A stretch of DNA of 64,000 nucleotides from a bacterium (lineage in GTDB: Bacteria > Electryoneota > JAOADG01): positions 186,001 to 250,000 of the forward strand of contig JAOADG010000008.1 of assembly GCA_026417415.1 (NCBI GenBank), written 5' to 3'. Positions 9,127 through 17,995 of this stretch are shown here, one piece after another. Each line of letters opens with the position of its first letter. Within the stretch, counting starts at the first letter, position 1. Below the pieces are notes generated by a model that was not told where the DNA came from, made no database searches, and saw only the letters and a program-made list of their open reading frames with translations. The translations under genes and the position numbers were made by a program.

Positions 9127-9981
9127 GTGTATCCAGAGATTTTTCGCATCGGACCCTTTGCTCTACATAGTTATGGATTAATGGTATTTATTGGTTTTGC
9201 GACGGGGATCTGGTTTGCTGCTAAACGAGCAGAAAAGAAAGGTTACCCTAAAGAAATGGTGTATGATGTCTCTTTATGGATTTTAATTGCATCTTTAGTA
9301 GGCGCTAGAGGACTTTATGTACTCACACATTCAGATGAGTTTAAGGGGAGATGGTTAGATGCCATTAGTCCTATTCAGAGTGATGGTACAATCGGGATTG
9401 CGGGCTTAGTTTTATTAGGTGGTGTAATCCTATCCATCGTAGCAGTGTACCTTTTTTCAAAAAGAAAAAAAATTTCATTTTGGTTAATTACAGATTTATT
9501 AGTTCCGAGTTTAGCATTAGGAGAGTTTTTTGGACGTATTGGCTGCTTTTTAAATGGCTGTTGTTTTGGAATACCGACTCACTTCTTTTTAGGGGTTGTT
9601 TTTCCCAGCACTTGTGCTGCTGGCGCGCAATTTCCGGACACACACATTCATCCTACACAATTGTACATGTCACTTACTGCAATTCTAACATTTTTCATTT
9701 TACTAATAATTGAGTCCAGATTATCACGTTTAGGACAATTGTTTGGAATTTATCTAATCATATATGGAATTACCCGCTTTATCATAGAAGATTTCCGATG
9801 GTACGAATCGAGTATGATTTTGTTTCAAGGAAATGATTGGTATATCACGATTTCACAAATGTTAAGTATCATCATGGTGATTGCTGGGACAGCGATCTTC
9901 TTTTCTAAAAAACTCCCTGAATACAAATCCAAAGAACCAACAATTTCTTCCTATCAAACCAAAAAAGCAACAAAATCATGA
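9127..9981 (+). CDS. lgt: Prolipoprotein diacylglyceryl transferase
   Basis: 284-residue multi-pass inner-membrane enzyme that attaches diacylglycerol to the lipobox cysteine of prolipoproteins. Marks are SYGLMVFIGFATG, LVGARGLYVL, the glycine-rich GRIGCFLNGCCFG (the Lgt signature) and HPTQLYMS. It starts with GTG at 9127, after AAGGAA at normal spacing, and its stop overlaps the tmk ATG by 4 bp. It is the maturation enzyme for lipoproteins such as those at 4060 and 27140. Confidence 0.94.
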   Translation: MYPEIFRIGPFALHSYGLMVFIGFATGIWFAAKRAEKKGYPKEMVYDVSLWILIASLVGARGLYVLTHSDEFKGRWLDAISPIQSDGTIGIAGLVLLGGVILSIVAVYLFSKRKKISFWLITDLLVPSLALGEFFGRIGCFLNGCCFGIPTHFFLGVVFPSTCAAGAQFPDTHIHPTQLYMSLTAILTFFILLIIESRLSRLGQLFGIYLIIYGITRFIIEDFRWYESSMILFQGNDWYITISQMLSIIMVIAGTAIFFSKKLPEYKSKEPTISSYQTKKATKS

Positions 9982-10607
9982 AGGGGTACTTTTTTGCATT
10001 CGAAGGAATTGATGGCAGTGGAAAAACCACTCAGATTAATCTACTTGCAAGCAAATTAACACAATTGAAAAAAGAAGTCATTGTTGTTCGAGAACCGGGT
10101 GGAACAGCACTTGCTGAGGCTGTTCGTCAAATCCTTTTAGATAAACAATTTCAAGGAATGAACGGTTGGTCAGAAACCTTTCTTTTTTGTGCAGCACGTG
10201 CTGATTTAGTACAAAGGGTAATTTTACCTGAATTAGATAAAGGTACAATTGTACTTGCAGATAGATATCGCTTATCAACAGAAATTTATCAAGGAATTGG
10301 CAGAAATTTACCATTAGAGAAAGTCCAAGAGGTTTTAGATTTAGCCACTCATCATCTAAAACCGCATCTAACATTGATATTAGATGTACCCTTGGAATTG
10401 AGCTTACAGCGATTACAAAGTGAAAATCGTGTATTTGATCGAATGGAAACCAGTGGAATGGAATTTTTTCAACGTGTCGCAAAAGCATTTCGGGAAGTTA
10501 ACGATCAGGATATCATCCATTTGGATGGTTCACAATCAATAGAAAAAATTTCAGAAGAAATTTGGTCGGTTGTGAAACAATTTTTGGAATTGGGGGAAAA
10601 TGAATGA
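9978..10607 (+). CDS. tmk: Thymidylate kinase
   Basis: 209 residues, standard size. dTMP kinase makes dTDP for DNA synthesis. The P-loop is FEGIDGSGKTTQ, followed by the DR(E/P)-type REPGGT loop and DRYRLSTEIYQG. A lid region follows the LILDVPLELSLQR strand. It is joined to its neighbours by 4-bp overlaps with lgt upstream and the protease gene downstream, so it is part of one transcription unit. Confidence 0.95.
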   Translation: MKGYFFAFEGIDGSGKTTQINLLASKLTQLKKEVIVVREPGGTALAEAVRQILLDKQFQGMNGWSETFLFCAARADLVQRVILPELDKGTIVLADRYRLSTEIYQGIGRNLPLEKVQEVLDLATHHLKPHLTLILDVPLELSLQRLQSENRVFDRMETSGMEFFQRVAKAFREVNDQDIIHLDGSQSIEKISEEIWSVVKQFLELGENE

Positions 10608-12244
10608 AAAGAAAAGAGTTTAGATTTACAGTTTGGATTCTTGTTATCGTTATTTGGGTACAAAGTTCATTTGCAGATGAAACCAGTACAGACATCTATC
10701 AGACTGTACGTGAAGGCATCAATCGTATCGGCGATGTGTACTCCGAGTTAATTCAGAGTTATGTGGATAGTATAGATCATCAAGGATTATTGCGAGCAAG
10801 TATTGATGGAATGTTATCTAAGCTTGATCCTTATACAGTGTATTTGGAGAAAAATGAACAACAAGAATTAGAAATGTTAAATACTGGAACTTATGGAGGT
10901 ATTGGGGTTGAATTAGGGGTACGAGGTGCTGAACGTGAACTCACAATTATGTCTGTGTTTGATGGTTCTCCTGCTGCACGTGTAGGGTTAAGAAGTGGTG
11001 ACATCATTATTCAAGTTGATACCTTTTCAACGAAAAATTGGACTACTGCTGTAGCGTCCAAACATCTTCGTGGTGAACCGAACACATCGGTTACAATAAC
11101 GGTAAAGCGTGGCGATGAGGTACTTCGTTTTGAACTAATTCGTGCTAAAATTGAGATTAGGGATGTCGCATTTGTCCATATGTTAGAGGATAAAACGGGC
11201 TATATCAAATTGGTAAGATTCAGTAAAAATGCAGGAAAAGATGTTGCATATGCTATTGATTCACTTAAAAAGAGAGGAATGGAAAAATTAATCTTTGATT
11301 TGCGTCAAAACCCTGGTGGGCTTTTACAAGCAGCCATTGAAGTATCTTCACTCTTTTTAGATGATAATAAAACTATTGTTTCTGTGATTGGAAAAGAAAC
11401 ATTCGGAACACAAGAGTACAAAAGTGGGAAGCGATGTTTATTTGATGGACCCATGGTCGTGTTGGTGGATAATGGATCTGCCAGTGCTTCTGAAATTGTA
11501 GCGGGAGCTTTGCAAGATTGGGATAGAGCGGTAATTATAGGAAAAACCACATTTGGAAAAGGGTTAGTTCAATCTGTTCGACCTTTGAAAAACAACGATG
11601 CTCTCAAACTAACCACAGCAAAATACTACACACCATCGGGTCGGCTAATCCAAAAAGTGGACTATTTTCACGGGGTAGATAGTATTCATTTTTATGGAAA
11701 GGAATACCAATCAAGCCACGGAAGAAAAATGACATCGTTAGGAGGGATAAAACCAGACATTGAAGTAGATGCATATGAATATGGAAAACTCACCAATGAA
11801 CTGGTTAGACAAGGACTAATTGGGAATTTTATTCACGATTCGAATTTTTTCAATCATCAACAATGGCAATTACCTATAGAAATTCCAGATACTTTATGGA
11901 ACCATTGGAATGCTTTTCTCCAATCAAAAGGTTTCGTTGCTCCTTTAGAGATTGATGCAGAGTGGACAGCAGTAGTCCAATGGTTCAATACGGTAACAAA
12001 TCATACTGATGCTAGTATTCATATTGATGCATTAAGCCGAATCATTCACGAAAATCGAGCCAAAGTGTGGCAAAAAGAAAAGGATCAAGTGAAACGATAC
12101 TTAGAGATTGAAATTGCTGCTACGATGTACGGTTCTTACGGAAGATACAGACAATCCCTACAAGGTGATCCAGCAATCAACAAATCCATTGAGGTTTTAT
12201 CCAGTCCAGAATATTTAAGCTCCATATTAAACCCACCTCAATAA
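10604..12244 (+). CDS. S41 family C-terminal processing peptidase
   Basis: 546 residues. Residues 1-25 form a signal peptide, so it acts in the periplasm. A PDZ domain covers about 95-185 (GGIGVELGV, SPAARVGLRSGDIII). The S41 catalytic part follows: S294 in GSASASEI and K319 in TFGKG, 25 residues apart as in E. coli Tsp (S430, K455). It cleaves envelope proteins near their C termini. The last 150 residues contain no recognised domain. It overlaps tmk by 4 bp. Confidence 0.92.
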   Translation: MKRKEFRFTVWILVIVIWVQSSFADETSTDIYQTVREGINRIGDVYSELIQSYVDSIDHQGLLRASIDGMLSKLDPYTVYLEKNEQQELEMLNTGTYGGIGVELGVRGAERELTIMSVFDGSPAARVGLRSGDIIIQVDTFSTKNWTTAVASKHLRGEPNTSVTITVKRGDEVLRFELIRAKIEIRDVAFVHMLEDKTGYIKLVRFSKNAGKDVAYAIDSLKKRGMEKLIFDLRQNPGGLLQAAIEVSSLFLDDNKTIVSVIGKETFGTQEYKSGKRCLFDGPMVVLVDNGSASASEIVAGALQDWDRAVIIGKTTFGKGLVQSVRPLKNNDALKLTTAKYYTPSGRLIQKVDYFHGVDSIHFYGKEYQSSHGRKMTSLGGIKPDIEVDAYEYGKLTNELVRQGLIGNFIHDSNFFNHQQWQLPIEIPDTLWNHWNAFLQSKGFVAPLEIDAEWTAVVQWFNTVTNHTDASIHIDALSRIIHENRAKVWQKEKDQVKRYLEIEIAATMYGSYGRYRQSLQGDPAINKSIEVLSSPEYLSSILNPPQ

Positions 12245-12250
12245 AAGAAT

Positions 12251-13090
12251 ATGGTTCTCACAGATTACATATTGCTGGTTGGAATTGGGTTTGTCGTCGG
12301 GATTGTAGCGGGTTTTATTGGAATTGGTGGAAATGTAATTTTAATCCCGATAGTATTGTATTATCTAAAACTGAGTGGCATACCAGAAACAGTGCTCACC
12401 CATATTACCTATGGTTCAATGTTGCTGGTAACGTTTGTTACCGCTATATCCACCACGATCCGAATGCACATTCAGAAAATGATTTTATGGAAGTTAGTTC
12501 CTTGGTTGGTTTTAGGAAGTATCCTCTCTACCCAAGGATTAGGTTCAATATTAAAAAGCATTCAAGGTTCTTTTCTGCAATTGGCTTTTGCTACGTTCAT
12601 TTTCATTTTGGGTGTGCGATGGTTTTTTGCACGAAATCAAAAAGACCCTGAAAACCCGAGATTTATTAAACCATTTTCATTGGTAATCACCGGAATTGTA
12701 ATTGGTGCTATATCACTACTAACAGGTCTTGGTGGTGGAATCATTCTAATTCCGTTGCTTGCGGGATACTACCATATTTCAACCTTATACTTAGCAGGTA
12801 CGAGTGGTGCGGTATTAATTTTTACAGCATTGTCTGCTGTTGTGAGTTACCTATGGAGTGGATGGGGACATCCCGACTTACCAAAAGGGGCATTAGGATA
12901 TCTTTTACCTCATCTTTCCTTCATTATCGCTATCGGGACCATCCCAGGTGCACAAATTGGTGCGAAATTAAACAAACAATACGGCAAACAATGGTTTCGT
13001 CTTGTATTTGCTATTATTCAAATTGGAATGTCCAGTTGGATGTTTTGGAATTTAAAAGAGGATATATTAGGTTGGTTAGGTCTTGAATAA
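12251..13090 (+). CDS. Sulfite exporter TauE/SafE (TSUP) family permease
   Basis: 279 residues with about eight predicted membrane segments in two related halves. Each half opens with a glycine-rich helix: GFIGIGGNVILIPIVL near residue 22 and LLTGLGGGIILIPLLAG near residue 157, the pseudo-twofold pattern of the TSUP family. Members move sulfite, sulfonates or organic anions across the inner membrane. No sulfur-metabolism neighbour is present, so the substrate is open. Confidence 0.85.
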   Translation: MVLTDYILLVGIGFVVGIVAGFIGIGGNVILIPIVLYYLKLSGIPETVLTHITYGSMLLVTFVTAISTTIRMHIQKMILWKLVPWLVLGSILSTQGLGSILKSIQGSFLQLAFATFIFILGVRWFFARNQKDPENPRFIKPFSLVITGIVIGAISLLTGLGGGIILIPLLAGYYHISTLYLAGTSGAVLIFTALSAVVSYLWSGWGHPDLPKGALGYLLPHLSFIIAIGTIPGAQIGAKLNKQYGKQWFRLVFAIIQIGMSSWMFWNLKEDILGWLGLE

Positions 13091-13119
13091 TTGTTTCATA
13101 TTTCTACTATGAGTTTCTT

Positions 13120-15840
13120 ATGAACTCAAAAGGTTACCTTTGGATTTTATGTTGGGTTTTAGTTCCTGCAATATTGCTTGGTAATCCCGTTGCGATACGT
13201 TTAAATGAAACGATCAATCCCATCCAATTTTTTCATTCTTACAATCTTTCTATTAGCGAAAACACTTATTCTAAACAAAATTTGCAATCTTCAAAGATCA
13301 GAGAAGAGGTCTTTCCAGCTTTTCCGACCAATTCTCACCCTGTTCTAAAACGTTGGTATATGATCAATCTTAACCCATTTAACACGGATATTCTTAAACA
13401 CCCTGCGATTGAAGTAGTAGACACCTTACCCCGTAGATGGGTATCTGGTTCAGCAGATGGCGTTATCAGACAACTCATTTCTTCTTTATCATCCAATTCT
13501 GTAACGAATGTAACTGACCCATATGCAGCTTCACAATGGCATTTAGAACGCATTTATGCGACCTATGCTTGGAATGTTACAAGGGGAAATCCAAATGTAA
13601 CCATAGGTGTAATTGATGTAGGGATTGATATTAATCATCCTGATTTATCCTCACAACTCTTTTACAACCAATCAGAACTTAATGGTCAAACTTATTTTGA
13701 TGATGATAACAACGGTTTTATTGATGATCGTTCAGGTTGGGACTTTTTAGAATGGGATAATGATCCGCGACCGCCCGATGAGCAAGAATTTCACGGTACT
13801 CACGTTGCTGGAATTGCATTAGCAGCAAACAATGGACAATTCGGGATTGGTGTAGCACCGAACGTAAAACTACTCCCATTACGAGCAGGTCAGCAAAATT
13901 CAATAATAGCAGGGTATCAAGCGCTTTATTATTGTGGTATAATGGGAGTTGACATCATCAATTGTTCTTGGGGTGGGGAAGCGGTATCTGCAATTGAAGC
14001 AGATGCGGTCCGATTCGCATTAGAACGAGGTTGTACCATTTTTGCTTCTGCTGGTAATGATGGCACGAACAACATGCTTTTTCCAGCATCGTTACCAGGC
14101 GTTATCTCTGTGGGGGCAACCAATCGGTATGACGAACCTGCTCAATTTAGCAATACCAATATGACCATTTCAATTTGGGCTCCGGGTACAGGGATTCCAG
14201 CACCCTTACCCAATCAAGGTTGGGGGCTGCTTAGTGGGACTTCTATGGCAAGTCCCGTTGCGGCTGGTGTAGGTGCTTTAGTGAAATCCTTATCTAGTCA
14301 ATTCAACAATTTTCAAATTCGTAACATATTGGCAATGAGCGGCGATCCCATGGTACAACGAGGTAACCGTATTGAAGCACGTGTCAATGCTTGGCGAGCA
14401 TTACAAGAAGCAAATACTGTATCTTCCACATTCCAAAATGTATTTTGGAGCGGAACTGTACAGGGGGGTGGTTTACTCCAGTTAAATGTCCCACTTGCAT
14501 TCCAAAATCCGTTTTATAGCCCTTTTACCCTGTATGGGAATGAGTTGATCGGTGCTACTTGGGTAGCCAATCAGGTTTCTATGACCCCTTCGCCCAATCA
14601 TCAAGTTTGGAACGGTGTATTGCGGTTTCGATTGCCTGTAATACTGCGACGGGGGCATAGTGTACAAACCAATTTTTTAGCGGTTGCAGACAATGGGTAT
14701 CGTTGTTATGGTTCTGCTTTAACAAGATTAGCACCACCAGAAGTGACCCTTAATGATGGAAGGATATTGGCAACGTTTTCTACCATAGGTGCTATGGGGC
14801 TAATGGATCCTTACACTCCATTACCCGTTGGACAATCTTTGCAGGTACCGCCCGGGAATCCTGGAGTGCTGTATCACGGTTCTTTTTTACTTGCTATACG
14901 AAATACTGTATTGGATAATGTTTGGGGAAATGATTTAACCTCTAACGATTGGGAAGTACCGTTAACATCCAATATCTCAATCATTGGAACCCCCCCACAA
15001 CATGTGGAGGCCATCGCACAGCCATTATCAGCGATGGGTACATACAATGTAAGAGTTAGATGGATTGCAAATTGTGTATCTAATCAAGCAGGACTTCCTG
15101 CGATAGACATTTCGGCGGAAATTCAAAACCAAAGTGGGTCGCTCATAACAAACGTTATTGCGGCATGGTTGTTTGACTTTGATATTTTTATAGCAGGATC
15201 AAACACGGGAAGAGTTTGGTCAAATCTTAACTTTGCAACCATGGGTAGAGTAAATCATGCTGAACAATATGGGGTGTGGTTGCAAGGTACTGAAACAGCA
15301 GGAGTTTTAAGGGTACCCCCTACATCTGCACTTTGGCAAAACTGGGGTGATCAAAGAAAATATGAACTGTTAACGTGGACTGGATTTGATAACGACCGAT
15401 TGCAACCAGATGATTATTCTATTCTTTTGGCTACAATTCCATTCCAAATTCCAGCTTTTTCTTCCAGAAATTTTTCTATTCGTTTATTTTATGCACCGAA
15501 CCAAAGCATCGCAGAAGAAAAAGTGAGACAATGGCGTTCCGGTGGGAGTGTGCATCAAAACTCTCCTACTGAACAATCACAACTGCCTAAAATTACCCTT
15601 CATCATCACAAAGTGTCCATTGAAGGAGCAAAAGATAACAGCACTTTGGTTATTTACAACGTTTTAGGAAGAGAAGTGACACGGTATAAAATTGGATCCC
15701 AAAATCAAACTATAATTCCTTTGCATAATCTACCAACCGGTGTCTATTTCTTGAAATATTTGTCTCAAAGTTCACCTTCTAATGCTCAAAATGGAAAGGT
15801 TGAAATAGTTAAAAAAGTAGTTTTTTTACAAGAAGATTAG
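13120..15840 (+). CDS. Secreted S8 subtilisin-family protease with type IX sorting domain
   Basis: 906 residues. An N-terminal signal (1-21) and pro-region (to about 145) precede a subtilase domain with catalytic D166 (VIDVGID; most relatives have DTG), H225 (FHGTHVAG) and S375 (SGTSMASPVAAG). After the catalytic domain come beta-rich regions of unknown family. The last 80 residues (LVIYNVLGREV, then LPTGVYFLKY and a basic end) match the type A sorting domain of the type IX secretion system, so the protease should be exported to the surface or medium. The asparagine-aspartate-rich loop at 192-203 (FDDDNNGFIDD) probably binds calcium. Confidence 0.9.
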   Translation: MNSKGYLWILCWVLVPAILLGNPVAIRLNETINPIQFFHSYNLSISENTYSKQNLQSSKIREEVFPAFPTNSHPVLKRWYMINLNPFNTDILKHPAIEVVDTLPRRWVSGSADGVIRQLISSLSSNSVTNVTDPYAASQWHLERIYATYAWNVTRGNPNVTIGVIDVGIDINHPDLSSQLFYNQSELNGQTYFDDDNNGFIDDRSGWDFLEWDNDPRPPDEQEFHGTHVAGIALAANNGQFGIGVAPNVKLLPLRAGQQNSIIAGYQALYYCGIMGVDIINCSWGGEAVSAIEADAVRFALERGCTIFASAGNDGTNNMLFPASLPGVISVGATNRYDEPAQFSNTNMTISIWAPGTGIPAPLPNQGWGLLSGTSMASPVAAGVGALVKSLSSQFNNFQIRNILAMSGDPMVQRGNRIEARVNAWRALQEANTVSSTFQNVFWSGTVQGGGLLQLNVPLAFQNPFYSPFTLYGNELIGATWVANQVSMTPSPNHQVWNGVLRFRLPVILRRGHSVQTNFLAVADNGYRCYGSALTRLAPPEVTLNDGRILATFSTIGAMGLMDPYTPLPVGQSLQVPPGNPGVLYHGSFLLAIRNTVLDNVWGNDLTSNDWEVPLTSNISIIGTPPQHVEAIAQPLSAMGTYNVRVRWIANCVSNQAGLPAIDISAEIQNQSGSLITNVIAAWLFDFDIFIAGSNTGRVWSNLNFATMGRVNHAEQYGVWLQGTETAGVLRVPPTSALWQNWGDQRKYELLTWTGFDNDRLQPDDYSILLATIPFQIPAFSSRNFSIRLFYAPNQSIAEEKVRQWRSGGSVHQNSPTEQSQLPKITLHHHKVSIEGAKDNSTLVIYNVLGREVTRYKIGSQNQTIIPLHNLPTGVYFLKYLSQSSPSNAQNGKVEIVKKVVFLQED

Positions 15841-15891
15841 TTTATCTTCTGAACCAAAAACCAAGTTAAACAGTCAATCAAAGGAGAAACT

Positions 15892-17277
15892 ATGGCTTAT
15901 TCATCATCAAACACAATTCCTATTTCCAGACAAATGTCTCGTTTTGCATTGAATTTAAAGTATGAAGATTTACCTGAAAACGTCATTCTTGAGGTCAAAC
16001 GTTATCTCTATGATTCGGTTGGTTGTGCTTATGGGGGTTACCACACCAAAGATGTAAAAATACTTCGCGAAATTGCTCTTGAACAAGGGGGAACTCCAGA
16101 ATCTACAATAATAGGATATGGCGATAAGGTCCCTGCCACTCAATCTGCTTTGGTCAATGCATTAATGATACGTGCTTTAGATTTTAACGATATCTATTGG
16201 CGAGAAGATCCTTCCCATCCATCGGATATTATTCCGGCAGCACTTTCCGTTGGTGAAAAAGTCAATGCTTCTATGAAAGAAGTAATCGTAGCCATTGTGC
16301 TGGCATATGAGTTTGAACAACGTCTTTGTGAGTTTGCTGTACCTGGAATTCGTGAAAGAAAATGGCATCATGCGACCTTAACCCAATTTGTTTCGCCTAT
16401 TGTAGCGGGCAAACTGCTTGGATTATCAGAAGATCAAATGGTCAATGCCATTGGGATAAGTGGGTGTTGTCATCACACTATTGGATGTCCAACCGCTGGT
16501 GTATTAACTATGATGAAAAATACAGTGGATCCTTTGGCTACTCAAGCAGGTGTGATTGCTGCATTGATGGCACAAAAAGGATATACCGGTACAGAACGGG
16601 TTTTTGAAGGAAAGGAAGGATTTATGGATGTATTTGGTGAAGGTTGGAATGTGGAAAAATTGATAGGAAATTTAGGAAGTTCTTACAAAATCCTAGAATG
16701 TAGTATGAAAGCATTTCCAACCGAAGCATTAACTCATACACACATCACTGCAACCTTGAAAACTGTTATAGAGAATGATATTCAACCAGAAGACATTGAA
16801 GAGGTGGTCATTACAACCATCGCAAGGGCTTGTGACATACTATTCGACCCACATAAATACGAACCGACTTCGCGGGAAACAGCAGACCATTCACTTCCTT
16901 ACTGCATTGCAAGAGCGATTCTCGATAGAAAAATCACTACCCAATCATTTAGCGAAGAAAAAATTCATGATCCTAAACTAAAACAAGTCATTCACAAGAT
17001 TCGAGGGGAAGCAAGTCAGGAATTTGAAAAACTGTTCCCAGCAAAACAACCTTCTCGTGTTACCATAAGAACTACAAATGGAAAAAGTTATTCTGTCTAT
17101 CTTGAGTATCCTAAAGGGGATCCAAGAGAACCTATGACAATGGAGGATTTGGATAATAAATTTGCTGCTTTATCGGAACAATTGTTATCAGAAAAGAGGC
17201 AAAAAGAAATCAAAGATATGATTTTTGCTTGTGAAACTTTAACCACACGTGATTTTATGAATCGATTGATTGTGTAA
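15892..17277 (+). CDS. MmgE/PrpD family protein (2-methylcitrate dehydratase-like)
   Basis: 461 residues, full length for the MmgE/PrpD fold. The family includes 2-methylcitrate dehydratase of propionate breakdown, cis-aconitate decarboxylase and relatives. Recognisable segments are YDSVGCAYGGY near residue 42, NALMIRALDFNDIYW near 93, HHATLTQFVSPIVAGKLLGL and KAFPTEALTH. A strong AAGGAG precedes the ATG. No methylcitrate synthase or lyase lies in the window, so an exact reaction is not assigned. Confidence 0.87.
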   Translation: MAYSSSNTIPISRQMSRFALNLKYEDLPENVILEVKRYLYDSVGCAYGGYHTKDVKILREIALEQGGTPESTIIGYGDKVPATQSALVNALMIRALDFNDIYWREDPSHPSDIIPAALSVGEKVNASMKEVIVAIVLAYEFEQRLCEFAVPGIRERKWHHATLTQFVSPIVAGKLLGLSEDQMVNAIGISGCCHHTIGCPTAGVLTMMKNTVDPLATQAGVIAALMAQKGYTGTERVFEGKEGFMDVFGEGWNVEKLIGNLGSSYKILECSMKAFPTEALTHTHITATLKTVIENDIQPEDIEEVVITTIARACDILFDPHKYEPTSRETADHSLPYCIARAILDRKITTQSFSEEKIHDPKLKQVIHKIRGEASQEFEKLFPAKQPSRVTIRTTNGKSYSVYLEYPKGDPREPMTMEDLDNKFAALSEQLLSEKRQKEIKDMIFACETLTTRDFMNRLIV

Positions 17278-17284
17278 AAGGTTT

Positions 17285-17935
17285 ATGCAAGAACAACAAG
17301 AAACTGAATTTACTCGAAAACGATTGGAAATGGTTCATTCCCAAATAGTGATGCGTGGGATTTCTGATCAAAACGTGATCCGCGCAATGAAAGAAGTCCC
17401 ACGCCACCGCTTCGTTCCAATTCAGTTTGAAGAAGATGCATATGAAGACACACCTTTATCAATTGGCTATGAACAGACCATTTCACAACCCTACATCGTG
17501 GCTTATATGTTAGAAAAATTGGAATTGCAACCGAACCACAAGGTATTAGAAGTAGGTAGTGGGAGTGGATATGTGGTAGCGCTTTTATCACAGATTGTAA
17601 AAGAAGTACATGGGGTAGAAATTATAGCGGAATTGGTCAATCGTTCAAAATTTACACTACAAACATTAGGCTATCAAAATGCTTACATTCATTTAGGAAA
17701 TGGGAGAAATGGATTACCCCAATTTGCTCCCTTTGATGCAATTCTTATTTCTGCCGCTAGTGCTGATCTTCCTTCTGCTCTCACTGAGCAGTTACGGATC
17801 GGAGGACATATCATTTATCCATTACAAAAGAATGGTTTTCAATATCTCGAATTAGGAATAAAACAACAAAATCGTTTAGAAAAAAAATTACTTGTCGCAG
17901 TCCGATTTGTTCCATTGGTTAACAATTCAACATAA
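17285..17935 (+). CDS. pcm: Protein-L-isoaspartate O-methyltransferase
   Basis: 216 residues. Pcm methylates isoaspartyl residues in damaged proteins to start their repair. Marks are VPRHRFVP, the family's early YEDTPLSIGYEQTISQPYIVA, and SAM motif I VLEVGSGSGYVVALL followed by VHGVEIIAEL. I took the ATG at 17285, 5 nt after AAAGG, rather than an in-frame TTG at 17270 inside the previous gene. Confidence 0.93.
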   Translation: MQEQQETEFTRKRLEMVHSQIVMRGISDQNVIRAMKEVPRHRFVPIQFEEDAYEDTPLSIGYEQTISQPYIVAYMLEKLELQPNHKVLEVGSGSGYVVALLSQIVKEVHGVEIIAELVNRSKFTLQTLGYQNAYIHLGNGRNGLPQFAPFDAILISAASADLPSALTEQLRIGGHIIYPLQKNGFQYLELGIKQQNRLEKKLLVAVRFVPLVNNST

Positions 17936-17995
17936 GCCCTTTCTATTTATCATTACAGTCCGTGCGTAATCAAATTTTAAAATGAGGGAAATAAG